From: CAYFPX01 sp964519895
GTDB taxonomy: Bacteria > Myxococcota_A > UBA796 > CAJQPC01
NCBI GenBank assembly: GCA_964519895.1
Contig: CAZFLE010000011.1
Location: forward strand, 33,781 to 97,780
Length of the DNA: 64,000 bases
Reading direction: 5' to 3'
Shown: piece after piece, positions 8,553 to 18,550 of the stretch
How positions within the stretch are numbered: position 1 is the stretch's first letter
Layout of the letters: each line of letters opens with the position of its first letter
Program-made: the position numbers and the translations under genes
Notes under the pieces: model-generated
The model's input: only the letters and a program-made list of their open reading frames with translations
What the model was told of the DNA's origin: nothing
Databases searched by the model: none

Positions 8553-10253
8553 CTACGCTCTGCCCGAGCGCTTCTGCTTGACCGCCATGTACAGGTTGCG
8601 GGCCTCTGGAGGCGCGCCGCCTTGCTTGATCACATAGGCCAGCCGGCGCTCGGCGTCGTCGTAGTAGCCCATCTCCGACTCCAGCTTGGCGATGAAGTGC
8701 TGGGTGGCCGGGACCTTGGGGGACAGGGACTCCGAGATCTTCAAGACCTCGCTCGCGTCCTCGTGGCGCTGGGACTGGGGCAACCGCGTGTCGTGCAGGA
8801 TCGCCCAGCCCAGGTAGGCCAGGTTCCGAGGGCTGTGCATCGACAGCTCACGGGCCGCCGTGAAGCAGCGCACGGCCAGGGGGAAGTCCCGCTTGCGCAA
8901 GGCGGCGAAGCCGGCGGCAAAGGCGGCCTCTTCGCGGTCGTCTCCCACGCAGTCCATGCCGAACTCCTGGGCGGCCTGGCACAGGCTCTCGAGGTTCTGG
9001 GTCGCCCGCTCGACCCTGGCGGTCATCTTGGTGGCCAGGCTCTTGAGCTCGGGCACGGTGGACTCCTGGGCCATCTTGCTGTAGCGGGAGTGCATCCGGG
9101 CGCCGGCTTCCTGGATCCGCTGGAGCTCGTAGCCGGGGGAGATCGCCAGCACGGTCCAGTCGTCCGCGCGCTCCAGCCGCTCGACGTCCTGGCGGAGCCG
9201 CTTGGCGACCATCTCCCTGTGCAGCCGGGCCATCTCGCCCACACCACCCGAGCCACCGCCCACCTGGGTCTGGGCCGCGCTCACCACCGACACCGGGCCG
9301 TTCTTTGCCAAGCCGCTCGCGCCGGGCCGGATGGCGGTCTTGCGCACCTTGAGCTTCTTGAACTCGACCATGCCCAGCAGGAACAGGGCCTCGAGCTCGG
9401 CCGGCAGGTGCTCGTCGCCGTGGGCCAGCAGACCCAGACGCCGGTCCAGGGGCATCGGCGTGGTGGAGGCGTCAATCAGCCGGGCCACGTCGTCGCCCAC
9501 GGGGAGCAGGAAGGCCCGCTCGTACAGGGGCAGGCGGTTCAAGGACCGGGGACCCATGCGCTTCATGAAGTCGTCGCTGGCCAGGGCCTTGGCGGCCTCC
9601 CAGATAGCCAGGCCCACGCTGAAGGTGTCCGCCAGGCCGTCCTGGTCGCTGGGGGCGAACACCAGTCCGCCTTCGGCCAGCGCCCGGTGCACCAGGGCCG
9701 TGCCGTCGCCGTCGACGGTGCCCCCGCCGACCACCGCGGCCTGACTGCCGTCCGTGAGCGTCAGGAGTCCGGTGCGTTCCTGGCCCCAGACCCGGGCCAG
9801 CACGTCCAGGGCGTAGCGGACTGGCTGGCCCTCGACGTCGCGGTGGGCGTCTGCGACTGCGTTCTCGAGCAGGGTGCGAAGGCGCGCGGTCGGCTTGTCG
9901 GCCGAGAAGCGGCGGAAGATCCCGAGCTCGTCCAGGGCGCGGGCGGCGCGCGGATCCCCCACTCCGGGGCCCACCAGCGCGACGATCGGGATGTCCGCTG
10001 CGGGGTGCGCGGACTGGACCTGGCGGATCAGGCGGACCCCCCGCTTGTTGAGGTGCTGGACGTCGACGACCAGGGTGTCCGGGAGGCCCTCGTCCAGGCG
10101 CGCCCGAATGGCTGAAACGTCGGAGCAGACCTGGACACCCACGCCGACCGCTTCAAGGATCGGCGCCAGCTCGGCTTCGCGCTCGGCGGCGCCTGGGACG
10201 AAGAGAAGCGGCAAGGGTCGGGGGCCTGGGGAGCGCGGAGAAGAATAGCGCAT
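8553..10253 (-). CDS. Receiver-like / TPR-containing regulatory protein of unknown role
   Basis: A protein of about 566 residues. The N-terminus (about 5-130) looks like a response-regulator receiver fold with an Asp in TLVVDVQHLNKRG, although the other receiver signatures are weak. The middle (about 140-310) has a GLLTLTDGSQAAVVGGG beta segment resembling DUF4388/PATAN-type domains common in Myxococcota, followed by hydrophobic and charged helices. A Gly/Ser-rich linker leads to a long helical region and C-terminal TPR-like repeats (about 445-555). I chose the ATG at 10253, preceded by an AGGA ribosome site, over one 39 bases upstream. No enzymatic motif is seen; a scaffold or signalling adaptor is the most reasonable guess. 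Confidence 0.75.
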   Translation of the reverse strand: MRYSSPRSPGPRPLPLLFVPGAAEREAELAPILEAVGVGVQVCSDVSAIRARLDEGLPDTLVVDVQHLNKRGVRLIRQVQSAHPAADIPIVALVGPGVGDPRAARALDELGIFRRFSADKPTARLRTLLENAVADAHRDVEGQPVRYALDVLARVWGQERTGLLTLTDGSQAAVVGGGTVDGDGTALVHRALAEGGLVFAPSDQDGLADTFSVGLAIWEAAKALASDDFMKRMGPRSLNRLPLYERAFLLPVGDDVARLIDASTTPMPLDRRLGLLAHGDEHLPAELEALFLLGMVEFKKLKVRKTAIRPGASGLAKNGPVSVVSAAQTQVGGGSGGVGEMARLHREMVAKRLRQDVERLERADDWTVLAISPGYELQRIQEAGARMHSRYSKMAQESTVPELKSLATKMTARVERATQNLESLCQAAQEFGMDCVGDDREEAAFAAGFAALRKRDFPLAVRCFTAARELSMHSPRNLAYLGWAILHDTRLPQSQRHEDASEVLKISESLSPKVPATQHFIAKLESEMGYYDDAERRLAYVIKQGGAPPEARNLYMAVKQKRSGRA

Positions 10254-10307
10254 GGTCACGTCCTGCCGCCCGGTGTCGGACCCAGGGGGCAAGCCTTGAG
10301 GGCAAGT

Positions 10308-11336
10308 TCAGGGCGAAGGCGGGCGGGCCTCTACCGGGGCGTCGACCCGGTCCTTCGGCACGCCTCCGGTCAGTAGATCTTCGAAGCGCAGCAGGGCCAG
10401 CGCGCCCAGCAGCACCCCGAACCACAGGGTCGCCACGCGAACCAGCAGGGCTGCGGCGACCGCCACCGGCTCGCTGACGCCCATGATGGTCGTGGCGCCG
10501 CCGACGAGAGCGCCATCCGCCACGCCCAGACCGCCGGGCATGGCGCCACCGGCCACCGTGGCAAAGGCGTACAGAAAGGTCGACGCCTCGAGGGTGGGCG
10601 CCAGCGCCCCCAGGCCCCGGAAGCACAACAGGTAGCCCACGCACTCGGCGCCCCAGGCGACCACGGACAGCAGGGTCGTGGCCACGAAGGGCACCGGGGC
10701 CAGACACGCCCGCATGGCCCTGTAGAGCTCTTCGAGCTTGTGGCCCACCCGCCCGACCAGGGGCAGCCGCGCCAGGCCTCCCAGGATGGCCAGGGACAGC
10801 CCCTGGTGGGCCAGGATCAGCAGTCCGGCGGCCACCGTGCCGGCCAGGGTCCACAGGATCCAGGCCTGGTCCGCCGCATAGGTGCCGATGCTGAAGGCCG
10901 CCAGGATCACCATGGCGATGCCATCGGTCAGCCGCTCGGCGATGAGCGCTGGCAGGGTCGTCGCCATGGGGGTCCGGGTGCGCTTGCTGACCAGGTAGGG
11001 CTTGAGCAGCTCCCCGGCCTTGCCCGGTGAGATGACCATGGACAGCCCAGCCACGAAGATGGTCGCGTTGGCTCGCCAGCCGATGTCCACGTGGAGCACC
11101 CGCAACAGGTAGTGCCACTTCACGAAGCGCAGCCCGTAGTTCACCAGCGTCAACAACAGGACGACGACGTAGAGGCTCCAGGCAAAGGTCTTGAGCTGCT
11201 CGCCGACTGCGTCGGCCCCGGCCCACACCGACCCGCCGACGTAGAGCAGCACCCCGGCGACGATGGCCCAGACCACCCACTTGCGAAAGCGGCGGAGCAG
11301 GTCCTGTTGGGGGTCGTCGCCCTCGGGCTGCTCCAC
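10308..11336 (-). CDS. Flippase-like integral membrane protein (LPG synthase TM / UPF0104 family)
   Basis: A 342-residue protein with around eight to nine membrane helices. It matches the lysylphosphatidylglycerol-synthase transmembrane (flippase) family: a conserved LRFVKWHYLLR segment (about 68-78), SPGKAGELLKPY (about 101-112) and a late MPGGLGVADGAL block (about 264-275). Family members move or modify phospholipids or isoprenoid-linked compounds, but most standalone members are uncharacterised. It lacks the C-terminal aminoacyl-transferase domain of MprF. The GTG start at 11336 shares one base with the TAG of the upstream lipoprotein gene, implying co-translation. A second family member lies at 12127-13173. 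Confidence 0.88.
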   Translation of the reverse strand: MEQPEGDDPQQDLLRRFRKWVVWAIVAGVLLYVGGSVWAGADAVGEQLKTFAWSLYVVVLLLTLVNYGLRFVKWHYLLRVLHVDIGWRANATIFVAGLSMVISPGKAGELLKPYLVSKRTRTPMATTLPALIAERLTDGIAMVILAAFSIGTYAADQAWILWTLAGTVAAGLLILAHQGLSLAILGGLARLPLVGRVGHKLEELYRAMRACLAPVPFVATTLLSVVAWGAECVGYLLCFRGLGALAPTLEASTFLYAFATVAGGAMPGGLGVADGALVGGATTIMGVSEPVAVAAALLVRVATLWFGVLLGALALLRFEDLLTGGVPKDRVDAPVEARPPSP

Positions 11337-12076
11337 TAGAGCGCCTGGACCTTGACCGCGGTCACGACGTCCTTCATCTCGTCCCGCAGGCGGTCCTGGA
11401 GCTGGATGTAGACGTTGTAGTTCTCACCGTCGGTGTTGTCCGGGTCCTGCATCCGCGCCGGGTGCTTGTAGAGCCAGAACTCGGCGTCGGTGCCGTCCTC
11501 GAAGTGGAAGGCCCACTTGTGGCGGCTCACGACCATCCACTTCTTGCCGTCCAGCGTGGTCGCCGTGCTCTTGATCTTGACCTCGCAGGTGTACATCCAC
11601 GGGTTGTAGTCGGAGCTGTAGGCGCAGTCCGAGTCGGCGGGGTTGCCCTTGGCGATGGTCACGCTCTTGAGCTCGTCCCAGCCCACTTCGATCTCGGTGC
11701 CGTAGCCCTCGAGGGTGAGCTTGAGCTTGGCGGTGTCGGTGAGCCAGTCGGCTTCGCCCCACCAGTCGCTGGAGCGCTCCACGCGCTTGACCGCGCCGCT
11801 GGTGGCGGTGCCGTCGGCCCGCTTCAGATCGACGGTCCAGCTGACGTTGTTCGCCGGGGGCGGAGGCGGAGGCGGGGGCTCGGCCTCGACGGGCTCTTCC
11901 TCGTCGACCGCTTCTTCCGGGGGTGCTTCCGGGGCTTCTGCCGTGGCGTCGTCGCTCGCCTCGCTGGCGGGAGGCTCTTCAGCGGCGTCCGCCGAGGACG
12001 CGGGGTCCTTTTTCTCGCCACAGGCCGTCAGGATCAGGGCGCCGCTTGCCAACAGGGTGAGCCAAGGTCGTCGCAT
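11336..12076 (-). CDS. Lipoprotein with acidic/proline-rich linker
   Basis: A 246-residue predicted lipoprotein. Its signal peptide ends in an LTAC lipobox (Cys19), followed by a low-complexity Glu/Ala/Pro linker that includes eight consecutive prolines (about 65-75), then a globular domain of about 165 residues. The domain is mixed alpha/beta with two cysteines in CAYSSDYNPWMYTC that could form a disulfide. I do not recognise the fold. The linker probably spans peptidoglycan or spaces the domain from the membrane. It is co-translated with the downstream flippase-like gene, so the two may act together in the envelope. Confidence 0.85.
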   Translation of the reverse strand: MRRPWLTLLASGALILTACGEKKDPASSADAAEEPPASEASDDATAEAPEAPPEEAVDEEEPVEAEPPPPPPPPANNVSWTVDLKRADGTATSGAVKRVERSSDWWGEADWLTDTAKLKLTLEGYGTEIEVGWDELKSVTIAKGNPADSDCAYSSDYNPWMYTCEVKIKSTATTLDGKKWMVVSRHKWAFHFEDGTDAEFWLYKHPARMQDPDNTDGENYNVYIQLQDRLRDEMKDVVTAVKVQAL

Positions 12077-12126
12077 CGAGGTCCTCCGTCAATCGAACCC
12101 CGGGGGTAACCCCGCGAGGCATGGAT

Positions 12127-13169
12127 TCAAGCCCTCTTTGCGACAGTCGCCAGGAACAGGGCGCCCAGCAGCAGCAGCAACAGCTGTTGGGTTCGGACCA
12201 GGGCTGTCATCGCCACGGCGTCCGCCAGCTCGACCCCCGTGGTGGTGACGAAGAACGCACAGAAGAGCGCGTCCCACCCCGCCATGGCCGCAGGCAGGGC
12301 GTAGAGGGCCACGATGCCCGCGGTCGCGGCGCAGTAGGTGAACAAGATGCCCGGCAGGTGGGCGTGCATGCCCAGCGCATAGCTGCCCAGCCAGATCCCT
12401 GCGGTGACGGAGAAGTGGCTGCCCAGGCTCCAGGTCAGGGCCAGGGCCCACCGGCCGGGAGGCTGGCGGCCGACCTCGCCCAGCGCGGTGGCGGTGCGCT
12501 GGACGGCATCGTCGAGCTTGTCGAAGCCCCGGCCGAGCCAGCTGGGCAACGCCGACAGTCGACCCGCGGTCTCCTGGGAGAGGCGTCGCAGCAGCGTCGG
12601 CCACGCGCTGAGCACGCCGAGCCCCATCGCGAAGAGGGCGATGAACACGGCGACGCCCCCGATCAGGCCGCTGGCTTCGGGGGGGATGGGCAGGTCGCCG
12701 AGCCCCCAGGCCAGCAGAGCCAGGGCCCCGGCTGCGCCGAGCCCCAGGAAGCGGGCGTGGATGCCGGCGGCGAGCGCGGTGGTGGCCGGGATGCCGAAGC
12801 GTCGCTTGACCAGCATCGCCGCCCCGACCTCGCCCACGGGGCCGGGCAGGGCCACGTTCATCAACATGCCGGCGCAGACGATGCCCATCATGCCGGGCAG
12901 GGCCAGGGCCTCCCCACCGGGGATCAAGGTGCGCCAGCGAAGGGCCAGGAACACCACGGCGCCTGTCATCACAGCGATGGCGCCGACCAGTGGCACCGGG
13001 CGCGTGCGGCCCCAGAGGTCCACCATCGCCGCCGCCCCGGTGTCGGTGCGCGACACGGCCAGAGCGATGAGCACCAGGATCGCCAGTCCGCCCAGGCCGA
13101 GCCACACCCCGGTCCTTGCCACGCGGCCCAGGGAAGGGGGAGGGGCCTGTGGTGCCGTTGGGGGTTGGC

Positions 13170-13173
<4 letters not shown>
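12127..13173 (-). CDS. Second flippase-like membrane protein (LPG synthase TM-like)
   Basis: A 348-residue polytopic membrane protein with about eight helices. It shares the flippase-family pattern: an LALRWRTLIPG segment near residue 64 and MNVALPGPVGEVGAAMLVKRR (about 90-110), which resembles the SPGKAGELLKPYLVSKR region of the paralogue at 10308-11336. The start is the GTG at 13173, overlapping the TGA of the response-regulator gene as GTGA, so it belongs to the two-component operon. A proline-rich cytoplasmic N-terminus precedes the first helix. Its substrate is unknown; lipid or lipid-linked intermediate transport is a family-level inference. Confidence 0.85.
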
Positions 13174-14353
<1,180 letters not shown>

Positions 14354-14357
<4 letters not shown>

Positions 14358-15571
14358 GCGGTCTCGGTCCTGGGTAGTGTCATCGAGAAGCGGGCTCCGC
14401 CGAGGGGACTCTGACCGTATCGCAGCGTTCCACCGTGAGACTCGGCGACCCTGGCGGCTAGGAAGAGGCCCAGTCCCGTGCCCCCGGGCCTGCGACTATA
14501 TCCCGGCTCGAACAGCCGTAGGCGATCCTCGGGCTCCACCCCCGGGCCGCTGTCGTCGATGTGCACGGTGATCGAGCGTGGCCCGGGCAGCACGGTCACC
14601 TCGATGCTGCCGTGACCGCTGTCCTCGAGCGCCTCCAGCGCGTTCACCAGGATGTTCTCCAGGGCCCGTCGGACCAGCGGCGGATCCAGGGCGATCCGGT
14701 GCGCACGCGGCGCCAGCAGTCGCAGTGTGACCCCCAGCCGGCGAGCCATCGGCAGGTGGAACTCGATGCAGCTGTCGATGAGCGCCTCGAGCTCGACCGT
14801 GCGACGGATCACCTCGAGCTCGTCCTTGGAGTCGACCAGGCGCCGAATCACGACTTCGATGGTCTCCAGCTCGGCTTCGAGCGCCTGCTGGAGGTCTCGC
14901 CGATCGCGCTCCTGGGGTTCATAGGCCATCAGGTCGATCAAGGCCGTCAGGCTCTGGAGGGGGTTCCGTACCTCGTGGGCGACGATGGCTGCGATCTGAC
15001 GAGTCCACGCCAGCCTGCCCAAGGATTCGGCCCGATCCCCCAGCTGGGCCTCCAGGTCGTCCAGTTCGCGGCGGGCGGGCGGGACCCACAGCCACAGGTG
15101 GACCAGGCCGGTCAGCGACGCGGCGAACAGCCCGGCAGCGAGCCCGATGAAGCGACTCCGGCGGAGCCCCTGGGGCGCCACCGTGATCAGGCTGTGCTGG
15201 GGCCAGAGCGCCAGGCCGGAGCACCAGGCGACCGCGCCGGGAGGCGTGGACAGCATCCAGCTCTCGGTGTCCCTGGCCGTGCAGGCCGTCACGAGCTCAG
15301 GGCTCAGCCAGGCGCTGTCCCCTGCCTGGCGCACGACCTCGCTCTGGGGATCCACGACCGCTGCGGTGTAGAGTCGAGCCGCCCTCACGACCCGGCCCAG
15401 GCTGGCGTCGGGCACCAGGGTCGTCGCCACCGCCCGGCTGCTGGCCCGCAGCTGGTAGCGCACGTCGACCGCGGACCGGGTGCCAAAGGTCGCCACCATG
15501 CCCACGATGGCTCCCACCACCACGGACGTGGCGGTGGTGCGGAGGACGAGGGTCCGGCCCGGGCGTCGCAC
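14354..15571 (-). CDS. Membrane sensor histidine kinase
   Basis: A 405-residue kinase with two membrane helices (about 13-32 and 141-162) bounding a periplasmic sensor of about 108 residues that contains two cysteines. The phospho-acceptor is His199 in AAIVAHEVRNPLQSL. The ATPase domain has the N-box ILVNALEAL, IDDSGPGV and the GGTGLGLFLA lid. It lacks a HAMP domain but has a short helical linker. The start is a GTG at 15571, nine bases after the stop of the small lipoprotein gene. Its stop overlaps the ATG of the cognate regulator at 13170-14357. Its position behind the tad genes suggests regulation linked to the pilus or envelope, but this is inference. Confidence 0.92.
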
Positions 15572-15580
15572 CTGCCGGGG

Positions 15581-15835
15581 TCAGTCGGTGGTGGCGTCGC
15601 CGATGTTGATGGTCAGCCCGTTGTCGCCGGCCTGTCCCGACAGGCTCTCGCTGGCGTTCTCGCTCAGGGCCAGCGCTTCGTCGCCGCTCAAGGCATAGGT
15701 CGCCTGGGCCACTGAAGGTCGGCTGCGGTCGGCCTGGATGGCCATCGTGTCCTGGAAGGCGCGGCCGTGGTCGTACTGCAGGTGGTGGGGGGTCGAACAT
15801 CCGAACAGCGCGGTGATCAGGGCCAGGGCGGGCAT
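15581..15835 (-). CDS. Small lipoprotein in tad/two-component operon
   Basis: An 84-residue predicted lipoprotein with a minimal signal peptide and an LFGC lipobox (Cys13 if started at the ATG at 15835). The mature part is polar, with an Asp-rich C-terminus and no recognisable domain. A GTG six bases upstream, at 15841, overlaps the preceding TGA as GTGA and is an equally good start. It sits between the TadD-like lipoprotein and the sensor kinase, so it may be a periplasmic signal or pilotin-like partner of either. I do not recognise the family. Confidence 0.72.
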   Translation of the reverse strand: MPALALITALFGCSTPHHLQYDHGRAFQDTMAIQADRSRPSVAQATYALSGDEALALSENASESLSGQAGDNGLTINIGDATTD

Positions 15836-15837
15836 CG

Positions 15838-16638
15838 TCACGGGGCTTCCTCCTGCTCCGGGCCGTCCGGGTCGGACTCGGCCAGGGCTTGGCTCGCGGC
15901 GACGTGGTCGGGCCACGCCTCCAGGGCTGCAGCATAGCTGTCGCGGGCGGCGGCGGTGTCCCCCCGAAGGTCCTGGGCCAGGCCCAGGTTGTACAAGGCG
16001 TCCGCCTGGGACTCGTGGAGGCTGGACCGCGGATCGAGGCGGGCGGCGGCCTGGAAGGAGGCCAGGGCGTCGTCGTCGCGCCCGATGGCCCCCAGGGCGA
16101 AGCCCAGGTTGTTCCGGCTGCGCCCCGACGTGGGGTCCAGGGCGATGGCCTTGCGGAACGAAGCCACGGCGTCGAGGGGTCGGCTCGCGGTCATCAGCGC
16201 GAACCCCAGGTTGTTGTGCAGGCTGGCCCGCTGGCCCGTGTCGTCGTTGTTGCGACTGCGCCGGACCGCGCGGTCAAAGGCCACCACGGCTTCGTCCGCC
16301 CGCTCCGCGCCGGCGTAGGCCAGTCCGAGCAGGCGCTGGGACTCCGCCGACGGCCAGTGCCGCAGCGGCGTCAGCAAGCCGATGGCCTCGTCGTAGAGCT
16401 CCTGGCCGGTGCAGGCCGCCGCGTGCACCTGGTCCAAGCGCACGCTGTCGTGGCCCTCGGCCCGCAGGCTGCCGACCATGTTCAAGGCCCGGGCGTGGCG
16501 CCCGGACCGGACCAGGGCCTCGGCCATCTGGAGTTGCACGTCGAGCGCGTCGACGAGCTCTTCCTCCTGGACCGGCACCGCCTGGCTGCGCACCGTCGCG
16601 CAGCCGCTGAGCAAGGCCACCAGGACCAGGGTGGTCAC
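15838..16638 (-). CDS. tadD: TPR lipoprotein, TadD-like
   Basis: A 266-residue lipoprotein with an LLSGC lipobox close to the N-terminus and at least four to five tetratricopeptide repeats (about 60-240), including LHNNLGFALMTASRPLDAVASF and a following SRNNLGFALGAIGRDDDAL. TadD in other Tad systems is an outer-membrane TPR lipoprotein thought to assist secretin assembly, which fits the position directly after tadC. The start is the GTG at 16638, overlapping the tadC TGA as GTGA; an upstream in-frame ATG would place the signal peptide internally. TPR proteins are common, so the TadD name rests on context and lipidation. Confidence 0.85.
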   Translation of the reverse strand: MTTLVLVALLSGCATVRSQAVPVQEEELVDALDVQLQMAEALVRSGRHARALNMVGSLRAEGHDSVRLDQVHAAACTGQELYDEAIGLLTPLRHWPSAESQRLLGLAYAGAERADEAVVAFDRAVRRSRNNDDTGQRASLHNNLGFALMTASRPLDAVASFRKAIALDPTSGRSRNNLGFALGAIGRDDDALASFQAAARLDPRSSLHESQADALYNLGLAQDLRGDTAAARDSYAAALEAWPDHVAASQALAESDPDGPEQEEAP

Positions 16639-17585
16639 GGGGCTTGGCTCTGCGCGGCCAGCGCGGGCAGCAGGGTGTTCTTGACGTTGACCGCCGCCGG
16701 ACCGACCAGGATCACGATCAGGCACGGCAGGATGAAGCAGATCATCGCCACAGTGAGCTTGGGCGAGATCTTGGCGGCCATTTCCTCGGCCCGCTGCATT
16801 CGACGGGTGCGGACCAGACCTGCGTGGATGCGCAGGCTCTGGGCCACGGGCGTGCCGAAGCGCTCGGCCTGGGCGAGCACGTTGACCAGGGCGTTGAACT
16901 CGTCCAGCCCCGTGCGCTGTTGCAGGTGCCGCAGGGCGTCCAGTCGCGGCACGCCGGCGTTCATCTCGTGGGTCACCAGCCGCATCTCGCTGGACAGCTC
17001 GGGCGCCGTCTCGTCGAGCTCGTCGGAGACCCGACGGAAGGAAGCGTCCAGGCCGAGCCCGGCCTCGACCGACGCGACCAGCAGGTCCAGGGCATCGGGG
17101 AAGGACCGCAGGAGCTCCTCCATGCGGTGCAGGCGCTGGTTCGCCACGTAGATCCGCGGGACCTGGTACCCGAGAAAGGCAAGCGCCAGGCTCCAGAAGA
17201 CGACCCAGACCAGCCGCAGCTCCACCGGGTAGAGCGAGAACAGGATGGGGAGCAGGATCGCGAAGACCACCCGGAACAGGGAGTAGATCTCCATGGCGTG
17301 CCGGTTCCGGAACCCGGCTTGGACCAGGGCCTTGCGCAGCGCGCCCAGCTCGCCTTCGTTGGTCGGTGTCGCGACCTTGGCGACGGCCAGGGTGAAGGGG
17401 CTGAGCTCCGGGCCGGCGTCGAACCCGGCGAGCCCGTAGTTGGTGGTCGGGCGCTGGGTCATGTCCTCGAGCCGATCCCGGGCGCTCCGGGTCGGGTTCA
17501 GGAGCACATAGGCGCCGTAGAAGGCCATCAGCACGGCGACACCGACGCCGGTCGCCGCCGCGATCGCGACCATGCCCGGGGCCAT
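16635..17585 (-). CDS. tadC: Tad pilus inner-membrane platform protein TadC
   Basis: A 316-residue GspF/TadC-family membrane protein. It has an N-terminal helix, a cytoplasmic region, paired helices around 110-150, the T2SSF-type domain (about 165-290) with a SFPDALDLLVASVEAGLG segment and a final C-terminal helix ending in LPCLIVILVGPA. Together with TadB it forms the platform onto which pilin is assembled by TadA. The ATG at 17585 shares one base with the tadB stop. The length is typical of the family. Confidence 0.94.
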   Translation of the reverse strand: MAPGMVAIAAATGVGVAVLMAFYGAYVLLNPTRSARDRLEDMTQRPTTNYGLAGFDAGPELSPFTLAVAKVATPTNEGELGALRKALVQAGFRNRHAMEIYSLFRVVFAILLPILFSLYPVELRLVWVVFWSLALAFLGYQVPRIYVANQRLHRMEELLRSFPDALDLLVASVEAGLGLDASFRRVSDELDETAPELSSEMRLVTHEMNAGVPRLDALRHLQQRTGLDEFNALVNVLAQAERFGTPVAQSLRIHAGLVRTRRMQRAEEMAAKISPKLTVAMICFILPCLIVILVGPAAVNVKNTLLPALAAQSQAP

Positions 17586-18538
17586 CAGACGTCCACCTTG
17601 GACAGCTCGCGCATCACCACCACGCCCAGGATGAAGGAGATGATGCAGTACGCCAGGAGCAGCTGACCGAACGGGTCTGTGACCAGGGGCCGCAGGTACG
17701 CTGGCCGGGTGTAGAGCAGCATCGCGGCGACGACAAAGGGCAAGCCCCCCAGGATCCAGGCCGAGAACTTGGCCTCGCTCGTCAGCGCCCGCACCTTGCC
17801 CTTGAACACGAAGCGCTGGCGGATCGTGTGGGCGATGTTGCCCAGGATCTCGATCAGGTTGCCGCCGGTGTCTCGCTGGAGCAGGGTGGACGACACGAAG
17901 ATCTTGAGGTCGAAGTTGGCCCGGTTGCGGGCCACCATGTTGTGCATCGACTCCCGGAAGTCCCGGCCCAGGTTGTGCTCTTCGTAGACTCGCCCGAATT
18001 CCGTGCTGATGGGCGCTTCCATCTCTTCGGCGACCATGCGCATGGACTCGCTGATGCCGTGGCCGGACTGCAGGGAGCGACACACCAGGTCCAGGGCCTC
18101 GGGCAGCTGGGCCGTGATCTGCTCCATGCGCTTGTGCGCCATGCCCCGGAGGCGGGCGATGGGGTAGTAGCCCATGGCCGCGCCGATCAGCCCCACCGGG
18201 GCGGTCAGGACCAGCGAGAAGACGATCATGCCCACCATCGTGAACACGCTGATGCGCAGGATGAGGGCGCTCAGGGTGTAGGGGTTGCCGGCCTGGACGA
18301 GCAGCTCGACCATGATGTCGGTCGGGCCCCCCTCGCTGTCGGCCAGGGCGCCGCGGGCCTCGCTGAACAGGCTCTCCATGCCCTCTGGCGCACCGGTGCC
18401 CAGGCGCCGCGCCAGCTCGCGCTGTTCTTCCTCTCGCTGGGTCTGCCGGTACCAATACAGGCTCTGGATCGCCAGCAGCACCGACGCGAACACCACGGCG
18501 ACCGCGGTGACGATGACGAGCTTGTCTCCGGTACCCAC
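17585..18538 (-). CDS. tadB: Tad pilus inner-membrane platform protein TadB
   Basis: A 317-residue protein with one N-terminal and several further membrane helices. The T2SSF-type domain (about 145-270) includes QLPEALDLVCRSLQSGHG and DTGGNLIEILGNIAHTIRQR, both characteristic of TadB. It partners TadC in the inner-membrane platform. The start is a GTG at 18538, supported by a strong AGGAGG ribosome site about ten bases upstream. It lies 12 bases after the tadA stop and is directly coupled to tadC downstream. Confidence 0.95.
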   Translation of the reverse strand: MGTGDKLVIVTAVAVVFASVLLAIQSLYWYRQTQREEEQRELARRLGTGAPEGMESLFSEARGALADSEGGPTDIMVELLVQAGNPYTLSALILRISVFTMVGMIVFSLVLTAPVGLIGAAMGYYPIARLRGMAHKRMEQITAQLPEALDLVCRSLQSGHGISESMRMVAEEMEAPISTEFGRVYEEHNLGRDFRESMHNMVARNRANFDLKIFVSSTLLQRDTGGNLIEILGNIAHTIRQRFVFKGKVRALTSEAKFSAWILGGLPFVVAAMLLYTRPAYLRPLVTDPFGQLLLAYCIISFILGVVVMRELSKVDV

Positions 18539-18550
18539 CTGTGGGTCCTC